In this document: in pieces, positions 1 through 6,970 of the stretch | Layout: the number at the start of each line of letters is the position of its first letter | How positions within the stretch are numbered: position 1 is the first letter of the stretch | Origin: Luminiphilus sp. | Lineage (GTDB): Bacteria > Pseudomonadota > Gammaproteobacteria > Pseudomonadales > Halieaceae | Assembly (NCBI GenBank): GCA_029251065.1 | Contig: JAQXEB010000146.1 | Span: forward strand, 1-12,430 | Reading direction: 5' to 3' | Length of the DNA: 12,430 nucleotides | Notes under the pieces: model-generated | What the model saw: only the letters and a program-made list of their open reading frames with translations | What the model was told of the DNA's origin: nothing | Databases searched by the model: none | Translations under genes and position numbers: made by a program

Positions 1-377
1 GTGAGCACGTAGTCTAAAAACATCGCGTTACCGGCCACTTGAGCGGTCCCTACACCACGAACATCGCCCGCGGTCGCTGAGTAGGATCCATCGCTATTTT
101 CGCTCAACGTCCAAATACGTGTTTGTAACTCTCCGTCGTCAAACACGAATTGCTCGTCCAGCGTTCCTACGCCCTCACTCCAACAGGCGGTAATCTCAGC
201 GACGAACGAGCGACTGGCAAAACCGGCGTAATTTTTGACGACACCGTGTGCCGTAAGAGCGCCTCGAAAAAACGTCTCCGGCTCAAAAGCAGGCGTGCGC
301 TTTTGATACTCTTCCACGGAAACACCCGCACAGGCGGTCAAGAGCACCGTTAAGAATAAGACTCGGGTCAATCGCAT
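1..377 (-). CDS. DUF3833 family lipoprotein, partial (C-terminus beyond the left edge)
   Basis: The gene reads leftward and leaves the window after about 125 codons. The N-terminus is a short hydrophobic signal peptide ending in a lipobox, L-L-T-A-C, with Cys16 as the predicted lipidated residue. Past it the sequence matches the DUF3833 pattern as I know it: FFRGALTAHGVVKNYAG, then GVGTLDEQFVFDDGE, RIWTL, and AGDVRGVGTAQVAGNAM followed by a Tyr-Val-Leu strand. DUF3833 proteins are small envelope lipoproteins, probably with a lipocalin-like beta fold, and no established reaction. I chose the ATG at 377 because GGAG at 384-387 sits six bases from it; the in-frame ATG at 383 directly abuts GGAG and is less likely. 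A strong minus-strand terminator ends only 22 bases upstream, so transcription probably starts or is controlled in the 399-540 stretch. The family call is fairly secure; the function is unknown. Confidence 0.83.
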   Translation of the reverse strand, partial: MRLTRVLFLTVLLTACAGVSVEEYQKRTPAFEPETFFRGALTAHGVVKNYAGFASRSFVAEITACWSEGVGTLDEQFVFDDGELQTRIWTLSENSDGSYSATAGDVRGVGTAQVAGNAMFLDYVL

Positions 378-398
378 ACGCATCTCCAGACGATAGGC

Positions 399-427
399 AA
401 AAAAAACCCCGGCCAAAATGGCCGGGG
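399..427 (-). terminator. Strong intrinsic terminator just upstream of the DUF3833 start
   Basis: On the minus strand an 8-bp GC-rich stem (CCCCGGCC at 407-414 pairing with GGCCGGGG at 420-427, loop AAAAT) is followed by eight T residues (complement of 399-406). The form is a textbook rho-independent terminator. It is oriented with, and lies immediately upstream of, the DUF3833 gene, so it either ends a small transcript or acts as an attenuator in that gene's leader. Confidence 0.85.
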
Positions 428-540
428 AATCATAAAACCATCTGGGGGAAGATGGTTTGGAACCTAAGCAGGTGCGATAATTACGACCCCGTTACAGGGG
501 TGGATCACCGTTTAACGCTCGTGTCCACAGAAACCAGGAC
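428..540 (-). promoter_or_regulatory. Structured stretch between two same-strand terminators: candidate leader/attenuator or sRNA
   Basis: This non-coding stretch holds two further inverted repeats. One is AAACCATCT at 435-443 pairing with AGATGGTTT at 450-458 around a six-base loop. The other is ACCCC at 486-490 pairing with GGGGT at 497-501. It is bounded upstream by the terminator at 541-567 and downstream by the terminator at 399-427. A possible -10-like TAATTAT lies on the minus strand near 475-481, but I see no good -35. No ORF with a ribosome binding site is visible. It could be a leader controlling the DUF3833 gene, a small RNA, or simply tandem termination after the lipoprotein gene. 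Confidence 0.35.
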
Positions 541-567
541 AAAAAAAGGACAGCCCGAGGGCTGCCC
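541..567 (-). terminator. Intrinsic terminator of the receptor-lipoprotein operon
   Basis: On the minus strand the stop codon of the duplicated lipoprotein gene (593-595) is followed 25 bases later by a hairpin. Its core arms are CAGCC/GGCTG, flanked by a one-pair mismatch and two more GC pairs. Seven T residues follow (complement of 541-547). Position and form fit a rho-independent terminator for the two-gene unit. Confidence 0.8.
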
Positions 568-592
568 TGAGTATTCCGCATTGAGTGTGGGT

Positions 593-3373
593 CTATAACG
601 AACCCGGAATGGTCCAGCCTGCCCACCAAAGATCTGACTGATCGGGGTTGACTGCGCCGGCAAAGTCAGTCGAATCAAGGTATTCCACGTCAGCCACTGA
701 CTCTGGAAGAGACCCGTTAATTGCAGTCCAATCCAATGTATCAAGACCCGACGCCTCAGCCGAGAGAGACTCGTAGAACTGCCCAAGATTACCCTCAGCT
801 GCAACCGCATTAATGATTCCTGCAGAAGCGTCAAAATCGGTCTGAACGAGTAAGCCTTGCGCATCGCTCGCGTTGGCACAATCGTAAACCCAGTTGTTCA
901 AGTAAAGCGCATTACCGACTTCGCCTTGCGAATCGCCGCCCTCGATCGAGGCACAATGTGTAAAGGTTGTAGCACTATCACTCGCCACGGTCACAACAAC
1001 ATTGTGGAAGAAGCCCGCTGAGCCTTTCTTGAACCGCATGACGTATGCAGCGTCGTCCGCTTTCTTACTCGCGACAATTGTCAGATTGGCAACAGTTGGC
1101 TTAGACAAGGGCTCCGCAGCACCCTGCGTGTCCATCTCAAAGGCCTCACCACCGCCTGCATTTGACTGCTTAACGATGATGTACTGTAAGTTGCCTTGAT
1201 AGCCCTCGTCCCAGTCGATAGAGTCATCTAAGTTGTTTGTGAACACACCGTATTTGACGTTGACGTCACCGCCGTAAAACTCAATGCCATCGTCCGAGTT
1301 ACCCTCAACCTGGATGTATTCCATGGAAGTACCAGATCCGACGCCGACGAGCGAGATACCGTTGATCTCATTATCAGGTGCAAACTCATAACCGCCCTCT
1401 GCTACAACGACGTACTTAAGAACACCACTGCTGTCATCGCGAACAAATCCACCAGCCTTGCCTGATTCGCCTTCCGAATCGACGTTACAGACGTCAGCAC
1501 CGGTACAGGTGTTGTGAAGACCGTAACCGTGAATGATTAAACCGCCCCATTCACCAGCACCCTCGTAACCTTCATCATCCGAAGAGAAGATGATCGGCGC
1601 AGTCGCCGTACCTTCTGCCATGATCTTTGAACCCCGGGTAATCACCAGATTGGCAAACGTTCCTGTCTTTCCATAGACCTTTACACCCGGTTCAATCGTC
1701 AATGTGACAGTTTGAACGTCAGAGCCGCTCTCCAACTTACCATCGGCACGAATGTTCCCGTTGCCGTTGCCGACGGTCACGCGACCTTCCATAAGATAGT
1801 CGACGCCCCCGTTTAGCGTCATGTCAGCACCAATGGTTGCCGGTAAAACACAGACGCCAGCAGAGTTGGCGGGTGCACCAGTGGGGCACGTCGCCTCGGG
1901 AGCTGAAGGCGCAGAACCCAGTGAGCCTTCGATTGTCCAGCCGGCCCACCAAGGAAGGGTCGATGACAAGGGATTAACCGCACCAATGTAACGAGTAGCG
2001 TCGAGGAAGTCCTCATCCGCAACAGAGTCTGGATACGCGGCGTTAATCGCGGCCCAATCCAATGCCTCGTCGGTGACCGCTGCTGCGGCTTGTGCTGCGA
2101 AATTGTTGTCAAGGTCAGGGTTCCCTGCAGTACCCGACAGGCCACCTACGCTCGCCAGTGAACCGTTATCACCCGAGGCGTTAGCGCAGTCATACAACCA
2201 GTTGTTGAGCACCAGTGCCGATCCAACAAGCGCCTCGGAATCGCCCCCCTCGATGGCCGCACACGTATCAAACGTGGTTAGACTGTCTTCGGCAGTCGTC
2301 ACCGCAACGTTGTGGAAAAAGCCGCCTGAGCCCTTTTTGAACCGCATGACATAGGATGCGTCATCCGCTTTCTTGCTCGCCACAACAGTGAGGTTCGCCA
2401 CTGTCGGCTTGGACAGCGGTTCCGCAGCGCCTTGTGTATCCATTTCAAAGGCTTCGCCACCGCCTGCGTTCGACTGCTTTACGATGATGTGCTGGAGGTT
2501 ACCTTGATAGCCTTCGTCCCAGTCAACCGAGTCGTCTAGGTTGTTAGTGAACACACCGTACTTGAGATTCACGTCACCCCCGTAGAACTCGACACCATCG
2601 TCGGAGTTACCCTCTACCTGGATGTACTCCATCGTCGTACCCGAGCCAACAGCCACGAGAGAGATACCGTTGATCTCGTTATCCGGTGCGAATTCGTATC
2701 CACCCTCGGCAACCACGACGTATTGCAAAACCCCACTGTTGTCGTCACGAACGAAACCACCGGCTTTACCCGACTCACCTTCTGAGTCGACGTTACAGAC
2801 GTCAGCACCCGCGCAGGTGTTGTGAAGCCCATAACCGTGAATAATCAGGCCGCCCCATTCGCCAGCGCCTTCGTAACCCGCATCATCGGACGACATGATA
2901 ATGGGCGCTTCCGCTGTACCCATTGCCATAACTTTAGATCCACGCGTAACGAGCAGATTGGCAAAGGTACCGGTCTTACCGTAGATCTTGGTTCCAGCAG
3001 GAATCGTCAATGTCGCATTCTGAACAGCAGCACCGCCTTCGAGAGTTCCATCTGCGAGAATGTTTCCGTTGCCGTTACCGACGGTGACACGACCTTCCAT
3101 TAGGTAGTCAAAGCTGGCATCCAGTGTCAGGTCCGCGGATATCGCACTCGGAAGAACGCACATCCCACCCGCATCCTCAGTCGTACCGTCGGGGCACTCA
3201 GCGTCTGGCTCTGGCTCGGGGGCTGGTGCTGGTGCTGGGCTATTCGACGTATTTCCAATGTTTGTCGGCGCGTCAATAATAATTGTCGCCTCGTCACCCT
3301 CACTGCAACCGCTGAGGCCAACCAGGGCCCCCGAAGCTAAGAGAGTCATTACTAGCTGTTTGTTCATCGACAT
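593..3373 (-). CDS. Internally duplicated, six-cysteine, beta-helix-like surface lipoprotein (partner of the adjacent TonB-dependent receptor)
   Basis: A 926-residue lipoprotein: signal peptide 1-22 with lipobox LSGC and predicted lipidated Cys23 followed by Ser (no inner-membrane retention Asp), then a Pro/Ala/Glu linker (about 45-58). The rest is two full-length copies of one domain, residues 60-485 and 496-926, in register at an offset of 436. Each copy starts with Cys-Pro and a second Cys 12 residues later, carries EWGGLIIHGYGLHN, a DNEINGISL strand, EGNSDDG, LDDS-DWDEGYQGN and FEMDTQG, and ends in WWAGWT-x-GSL. Six cysteines recur at identical positions in each copy (60, 72, 187, 193, 371, 396 and +436), suggesting disulfides outside the cytoplasm. 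The beta-strand-turn rhythm suggests a right-handed beta-helix, and the Asp clusters could bind calcium; both are inferences. It follows the receptor gene by 48 bases in a likely operon. ATG 3373 has GGGAG three bases away; ATG 3367 (MNKQL) is an equally good start. The function is not recognised; a surface binding lid for the receptor is the most economical guess. Confidence 0.8.
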   Translation of the reverse strand: MSMNKQLVMTLLASGALVGLSGCSEGDEATIIIDAPTNIGNTSNSPAPAPAPEPEPDAECPDGTTEDAGGMCVLPSAISADLTLDASFDYLMEGRVTVGNGNGNILADGTLEGGAAVQNATLTIPAGTKIYGKTGTFANLLVTRGSKVMAMGTAEAPIIMSSDDAGYEGAGEWGGLIIHGYGLHNTCAGADVCNVDSEGESGKAGGFVRDDNSGVLQYVVVAEGGYEFAPDNEINGISLVAVGSGTTMEYIQVEGNSDDGVEFYGGDVNLKYGVFTNNLDDSVDWDEGYQGNLQHIIVKQSNAGGGEAFEMDTQGAAEPLSKPTVANLTVVASKKADDASYVMRFKKGSGGFFHNVAVTTAEDSLTTFDTCAAIEGGDSEALVGSALVLNNWLYDCANASGDNGSLASVGGLSGTAGNPDLDNNFAAQAAAAVTDEALDWAAINAAYPDSVADEDFLDATRYIGAVNPLSSTLPWWAGWTIEGSLGSAPSAPEATCPTGAPANSAGVCVLPATIGADMTLNGGVDYLMEGRVTVGNGNGNIRADGKLESGSDVQTVTLTIEPGVKVYGKTGTFANLVITRGSKIMAEGTATAPIIFSSDDEGYEGAGEWGGLIIHGYGLHNTCTGADVCNVDSEGESGKAGGFVRDDSSGVLKYVVVAEGGYEFAPDNEINGISLVGVGSGTSMEYIQVEGNSDDGIEFYGGDVNVKYGVFTNNLDDSIDWDEGYQGNLQYIIVKQSNAGGGEAFEMDTQGAAEPLSKPTVANLTIVASKKADDAAYVMRFKKGSAGFFHNVVVTVASDSATTFTHCASIEGGDSQGEVGNALYLNNWVYDCANASDAQGLLVQTDFDASAGIINAVAAEGNLGQFYESLSAEASGLDTLDWTAINGSLPESVADVEYLDSTDFAGAVNPDQSDLWWAGWTIPGSL
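596..1888 (-). repeat. Second copy of the lipoprotein domain duplication (residues 496-926)
   Basis: This encodes the C-terminal copy. Its core (residues about 603-795) differs from the first copy at roughly 13 of 190 positions by my hand alignment, with no indel. At the DNA level many wobble positions differ between the copies, so the duplication is old and the protein sequence has been conserved by selection rather than recently copied. Confidence 0.88.
1919..3196 (-). repeat. First copy of the lipoprotein domain duplication (residues 60-485)
   Basis: This encodes the N-terminal copy, from the Cys-Pro start to WWAGWTIEGSL. The two copies differ most near their ends, at about residues 400-440 against 836-880, where indels of a few residues occur. 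A short linker of about ten residues (486-495) joins the copies. Confidence 0.88.
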
Positions 3374-3421
3374 TTTCTCCCTAGTGGTAAATTAATTCTG
3401 CTGGTTCGCTCGTGTTTCACT

Positions 3422-6400
3422 TTAAAAATCCCAGTTAAAAGAAACTGAGAACTTCGTACCCTTTTCATAGAGCTGATATGGCTGTCCACCCTGGGTGTAC
3501 TCCACCTCCGCGTTGAGTAAATTATCGATCTTGGCCTTGAACGTCATCGCATCAGAGATGTCGATTTTGTAAACGATATTGGCCTCAAGACGCGGCTCAA
3601 AAATAATGTCCGGCGCGCCAAACAAGCCCACATCCGCGATAGATTTGCCACTTTGGTTCAACAAGAATGTGAGCTCTTGGCCTGAGGCGACATCGTCGTA
3701 CCCGATGATTAAGTTTGCCGTGTACTCCGGCTGACCTTGGAGCGCACGAACCTTCCCCGATGAGAGCGACACCTCCGACTCAATTAAGGAAATGTTGAAA
3801 CTGGTAAATAGGGTTTTCGAAAAACCCTCATCAAGAACAAATTCTTTCTTGCCCTCTAGCTCAATGCCAGCGAGTTCCCCACTTTCCGCATTGCGGAATG
3901 TTCTTGAGTTACCGGCAGTGCCGGAGGCCAGCTGAACAACTCTCTCAATGGGCTTGTCCATGTCTTTGTAGAAAAAAGCCACAGAGAGATTGTCTTGATC
4001 GTTATCGCCGTACCACTCCCAACGAATGTCCGCATTAGTAATGGTCGACACCTCTAAAAACGGATTTCCCAATACGCGGAAGTTAAATTCGTTATCGTAG
4101 AACGTCGCATTAGCGGCTTCCTTAAAGTCAGGTCGAGCCACCGTCTGCGTCAAGGCAAAACGGAGTTGCTGACTGTCAACGTAAAACCAGTTCACGCTCA
4201 AGCTCGGAAGAAAGCTTTCTTCTTGAATGACTGATTGAACGGGGAGCTGCGCGCCAGACAGTGAAAAGGTATCGGTAATCTGCTCGTATTCTTCATAGCG
4301 ACCGCCGACCACCACTTGCCAATCAGAACCAAAGGCGTGGTCGTACATGAGGTAGGCGCTGTTGTAATTTAGCTCCGCTTCGTAACTGTCAGATGCAAGT
4401 GTCTTGTCCTGAAATACAAAGCCCGTATTTCGGCTATTTGTGATGCCGCCTTCAGGAGGTTCGACGCTGCCGTCTGGGGATGCCGTTGGGGGCCAGTCGA
4501 CTGTGCCGGGCTCCTCACCACAGACGTATATCACGTCCGATACGAGCAAATTGTCAGTGAAAAGCAACTCGGATCGGGCTTGATTGATATTGAACCCGTA
4601 ACTTTCGCTGTCAGAGTCCCTGTCGCGAACGATTGCGGAGGCGCCCGCGCGGAAGTTTGAAAAATGATAACCGTCGTCCATGGCGTCAATGGTTATGTCA
4701 AATGACACGTCGACGTTGGTATCAAGCAGATCGTCGTAACGACGGACGATCGAACCCGGCTCTATGAAGAAATTTCTCAACTCAACATCTTGTTGGTCGT
4801 TCGTCGCGCCGAAATTGAATTCACTGCGGAATGCATCGATGTCAGTCGCGTTAACAGAATCCCGAGATGAGGCCATGACGAAATCACGGCGATCAGGCGC
4901 GTAGCGGTAGGCGCCACTCGCGGTGACCTGCCATTCGGCAAAAATACTGCCATCAGTATTTAAAAAATGAGACGCGGCAATCTGTGTTGAGGCAAATGTC
5001 CGCTCTACCCATTGGATACTCTGAAGATATAAGGCTTCAAATTCGTCTCCGCCCTGTCCGGCTGAGCGTTCCACCTGAGCGCTTGTGTCGCGCGATAACA
5101 GGGTATTCCACTCGTATGTACTGTCACCGATATTGAGCCCTAAAGAGAGCAGTCCGCTTATTTCGATGTCATTTGACGCCTGCTCGTACCGCAGGTCGTC
5201 CTGGCGTTCGCCCGTTGGCGTGTAGCTGTAACGCCGCCCCTTGCCTCGCTGACTCCACTCATTGGAGTAGTTTGCCGCCGCGTAAAATCCAATTTCTGCG
5301 TCGCCGATATAATACAAATCACCATACTCGAGACCGACGCTGGTATTCGGTTGTGCGTTCGCGGTGTCGACATCAAAGCCGTCTTTTATGAGAGTGGCGC
5401 CCGCTCTTCTGAGCTCACCCTCGATTGCCGCATTGATCTCGTAACTGTTCCCGTCAACGTCGCTTACAGTACCCATCGCAAGCGCTTGTGAGATGCCGAA
5501 TACACCCACGTCACGCTCGCGCGCGCCATCATCCCAACCGATGCCATCAAAGTTGCCACTCAGTGGATCTGTCGCAACTTGTTCTGTGGTCATACCGCCC
5601 AAGAACCCCGCCCCAAATGACAAGCCCCGTACAGGCTCATCTGGAAAGGTCTTTGTATTGATCACAAGGTTTCCGCCTGTGGATTCGCCGGGCATGTAGG
5701 GAAGGAATGTTTTCTTGATATCGAGTTGATTCACAAAACTCGAAGGGAATAGATCTAAGGGAACGGTTCTCTTCGACGGATTTGTCGAAGGCATCGTAGA
5801 GTTGTTTAGCGTGGCAGCAACGTATCTTCCGCCCAAGCCTCTGATAAATATGTACTTACTGTCTTGGACTGAGATGCCCGGGACTCGAATAACCGAGGAA
5901 GCCACGTCAGAATCTGAATAACGGGAGAGCAGCTCAACACCAATGGTATCGACAACACCGGCTGTATCGCGCTCACTGAGCTCGAAGCCTGATGGGTCAA
6001 AGGTTCCCATGACGAAAACTTCTTCTAACTCCAAAGTTGGCATCTCGACTTCGATCTGCTGACTTTTCAATTTAAGAGTCACCGATCGCACGATTCCGCC
6101 TACGGATCGCACAGATCTCTGTACCCCTTCGGCCGAGACCCTGTAGCTGCCACGCGGCAGCTCTTTTTCGATGATGCCATTGGCATCCGTTGTACCGATC
6201 CCATTGCCTGAGAAATTAACGATCACGCCTGACTCAGGCGATCCGCCCCTCAACACCCGCACTGCAATCGTTCCACTCTGAGCGCCTAGTCGCTCACTCA
6301 CAGACTCAGTAACGCTGTGCAGATCCACGCGACTGGCACCCACACCCAGGTCAATAATGACGTCCGCCAACTGGCCTGCGTTTGATGCAAAACGTGATAC

Positions 6401-6646
6401 CCCAACGTCACCGTCTAGGCCCTTTGCAAGCACAACGTGCGCGCCCGCATCCAGCACCCCATGGATAGAGCCATCTGAGCCTGTTGTGCCGAAGGTTTCG
6501 CCGTCTAGCGCTACGCTCGCGTTTACTACCGGGACGCCATTATCAAAAACGTAAACAATCAGCTCGTCGCTTGCCGAAACTAAGCTGCTAAAAACTAAAA
6601 AGCCGACGGATATAAAAACGGAACGCACGGTGCAAGCAATTTTCAT
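3422..6646 (-). CDS. TonB-dependent outer-membrane receptor with two N-terminal carboxypeptidase-regulatory-like domains
   Basis: A 1074-residue outer-membrane active transporter, expected to be energised by TonB-ExbB-ExbD. Residues 1-25 form a signal peptide with a likely cleavage after VSA. Two similar small beta-sandwich-like segments follow, about 27-100 and 124-195. Both have the G-x-P...G-x-x-x-GTT...G...L-x-x-G rhythm of carboxypeptidase-regulatory-like extensions. A TonB-box-like LELEEVFVMG lies at 205-214. The plug spans about 220-335, with RVPGISVQDSKYIFIRGLGGRY (split: RVPGI 254-258, FIRGLGGRY 267-275) and ESTGGNLVINTKTFP. The remainder is a barrel ending in SVSFNWDF with the terminal Phe usual for outer-membrane proteins. 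GAGG five bases before ATG 6646 supports the start. It lies directly upstream of the duplicated lipoprotein gene, suggesting a receptor/lipoprotein uptake pair. No Fur, Zur or cobalamin-type regulatory sequence was seen, so the substrate is open. Confidence 0.92.
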   Translation of the reverse strand: MKIACTVRSVFISVGFLVFSSLVSASDELIVYVFDNGVPVVNASVALDGETFGTTGSDGSIHGVLDAGAHVVLAKGLDGDVGVSRFASNAGQLADVIIDLGVGASRVDLHSVTESVSERLGAQSGTIAVRVLRGGSPESGVIVNFSGNGIGTTDANGIIEKELPRGSYRVSAEGVQRSVRSVGGIVRSVTLKLKSQQIEVEMPTLELEEVFVMGTFDPSGFELSERDTAGVVDTIGVELLSRYSDSDVASSVIRVPGISVQDSKYIFIRGLGGRYVAATLNNSTMPSTNPSKRTVPLDLFPSSFVNQLDIKKTFLPYMPGESTGGNLVINTKTFPDEPVRGLSFGAGFLGGMTTEQVATDPLSGNFDGIGWDDGARERDVGVFGISQALAMGTVSDVDGNSYEINAAIEGELRRAGATLIKDGFDVDTANAQPNTSVGLEYGDLYYIGDAEIGFYAAANYSNEWSQRGKGRRYSYTPTGERQDDLRYEQASNDIEISGLLSLGLNIGDSTYEWNTLLSRDTSAQVERSAGQGGDEFEALYLQSIQWVERTFASTQIAASHFLNTDGSIFAEWQVTASGAYRYAPDRRDFVMASSRDSVNATDIDAFRSEFNFGATNDQQDVELRNFFIEPGSIVRRYDDLLDTNVDVSFDITIDAMDDGYHFSNFRAGASAIVRDRDSDSESYGFNINQARSELLFTDNLLVSDVIYVCGEEPGTVDWPPTASPDGSVEPPEGGITNSRNTGFVFQDKTLASDSYEAELNYNSAYLMYDHAFGSDWQVVVGGRYEEYEQITDTFSLSGAQLPVQSVIQEESFLPSLSVNWFYVDSQQLRFALTQTVARPDFKEAANATFYDNEFNFRVLGNPFLEVSTITNADIRWEWYGDNDQDNLSVAFFYKDMDKPIERVVQLASGTAGNSRTFRNAESGELAGIELEGKKEFVLDEGFSKTLFTSFNISLIESEVSLSSGKVRALQGQPEYTANLIIGYDDVASGQELTFLLNQSGKSIADVGLFGAPDIIFEPRLEANIVYKIDISDAMTFKAKIDNLLNAEVEYTQGGQPYQLYEKGTKFSVSFNWDF

Positions 6647-6970
6647 TATGGCCTCATTGACGTTGAAGACAGTCTTAACGGCTGCCGAGCAAACTGAGGC
6701 GAACTCTAGAGCCTAAAAATGACAGAACTCTTTCCAACATATTGCAAATTTGTGATCTGCATAAAAATGCGTGACTGAAAACCAATAGCGCAGGCTATGA
6801 CGTCCGTTTCATGCGGCTCTTACGCGATAAGTGACATAAAAAATTCATAAAAAACCGAGTGCAATCTGTCCCGCAGTCCTTGCACGTGACACGATCGGTC
6901 ATCGCCAACTTCGCCCTCCTCCGCTATGCTCTGGAACGTCAACGAGATACCCCGCTGTTAACCCTAGGCA
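6647..6970. promoter_or_regulatory. Divergent intergenic region between the receptor operon and the OlsF-like gene
   Basis: This 324-base AT-richer stretch must carry promoters for both directions. Visible elements are a GCAT-AAAA-ATGC inverted repeat (6759-6770), the palindrome CAAATTTG (6745-6752), a TGTGA CRP-type half-site (6751-6755), a perfect CTGTCAT half-site on the minus strand (6719-6725), and an 11-bp-period direct repeat at 6835-6854. I could not identify a convincing sigma-70 -35/-10 pair for the receptor. No supported gene lies here; a short ORF starting at 6859 overlaps the acyltransferase out of frame and has no family resemblance. Confidence 0.6.
6831..6865 (+). promoter_or_regulatory. 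Weak PhoB-box-like direct repeat plus -10-like element upstream of the OlsF-like gene
   Basis: Two 11-base units, GTGACATAAAA (6831-6841) and AATTCATAAAA (6842-6852), share CATAAAA at one-helical-turn spacing. Compared with the E. coli Pho box (CTGTCAT, four AT bases, CTGTMAY) they score about 5/7 and 4/7 plus the AT spacer. TGCAAT at 6860-6865 sits about 11 bases beyond the second 7-mer, close to the -10 position in PhoB-dependent promoters. The AT-richness makes chance matches likely, so this is only a candidate. Confidence 0.22.

Noticed and set aside
505..879. 124-codon minus-strand ORF overlapping the end of the lipoprotein gene
   Set aside because: It lies out of frame inside the conserved second repeat, its translation is Arg/Leu-rich and unlike any family, and it runs through the terminator hairpin.
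596..3196. Recent duplication or assembly artefact
   Set aside because: The two copies differ at many synonymous sites and carry small indels near their ends, so they are genuinely diverged.
593..3373. SusD-type lipoprotein
   Set aside because: The gene order invites this, but the sequence is repetitive strand-turn with disulfide-type cysteines, not the helical TPR-like SusD fold.
6751..6770. CRP site
   Set aside because: Only the TGTGA half is present; the expected TCACA half is replaced by an A-run.
6647..6970. Fur or Zur operator controlling the receptor
   Set aside because: No inverted repeat resembling the Fur (GATAATGATAATCATTATC) or Zur consensus was found.
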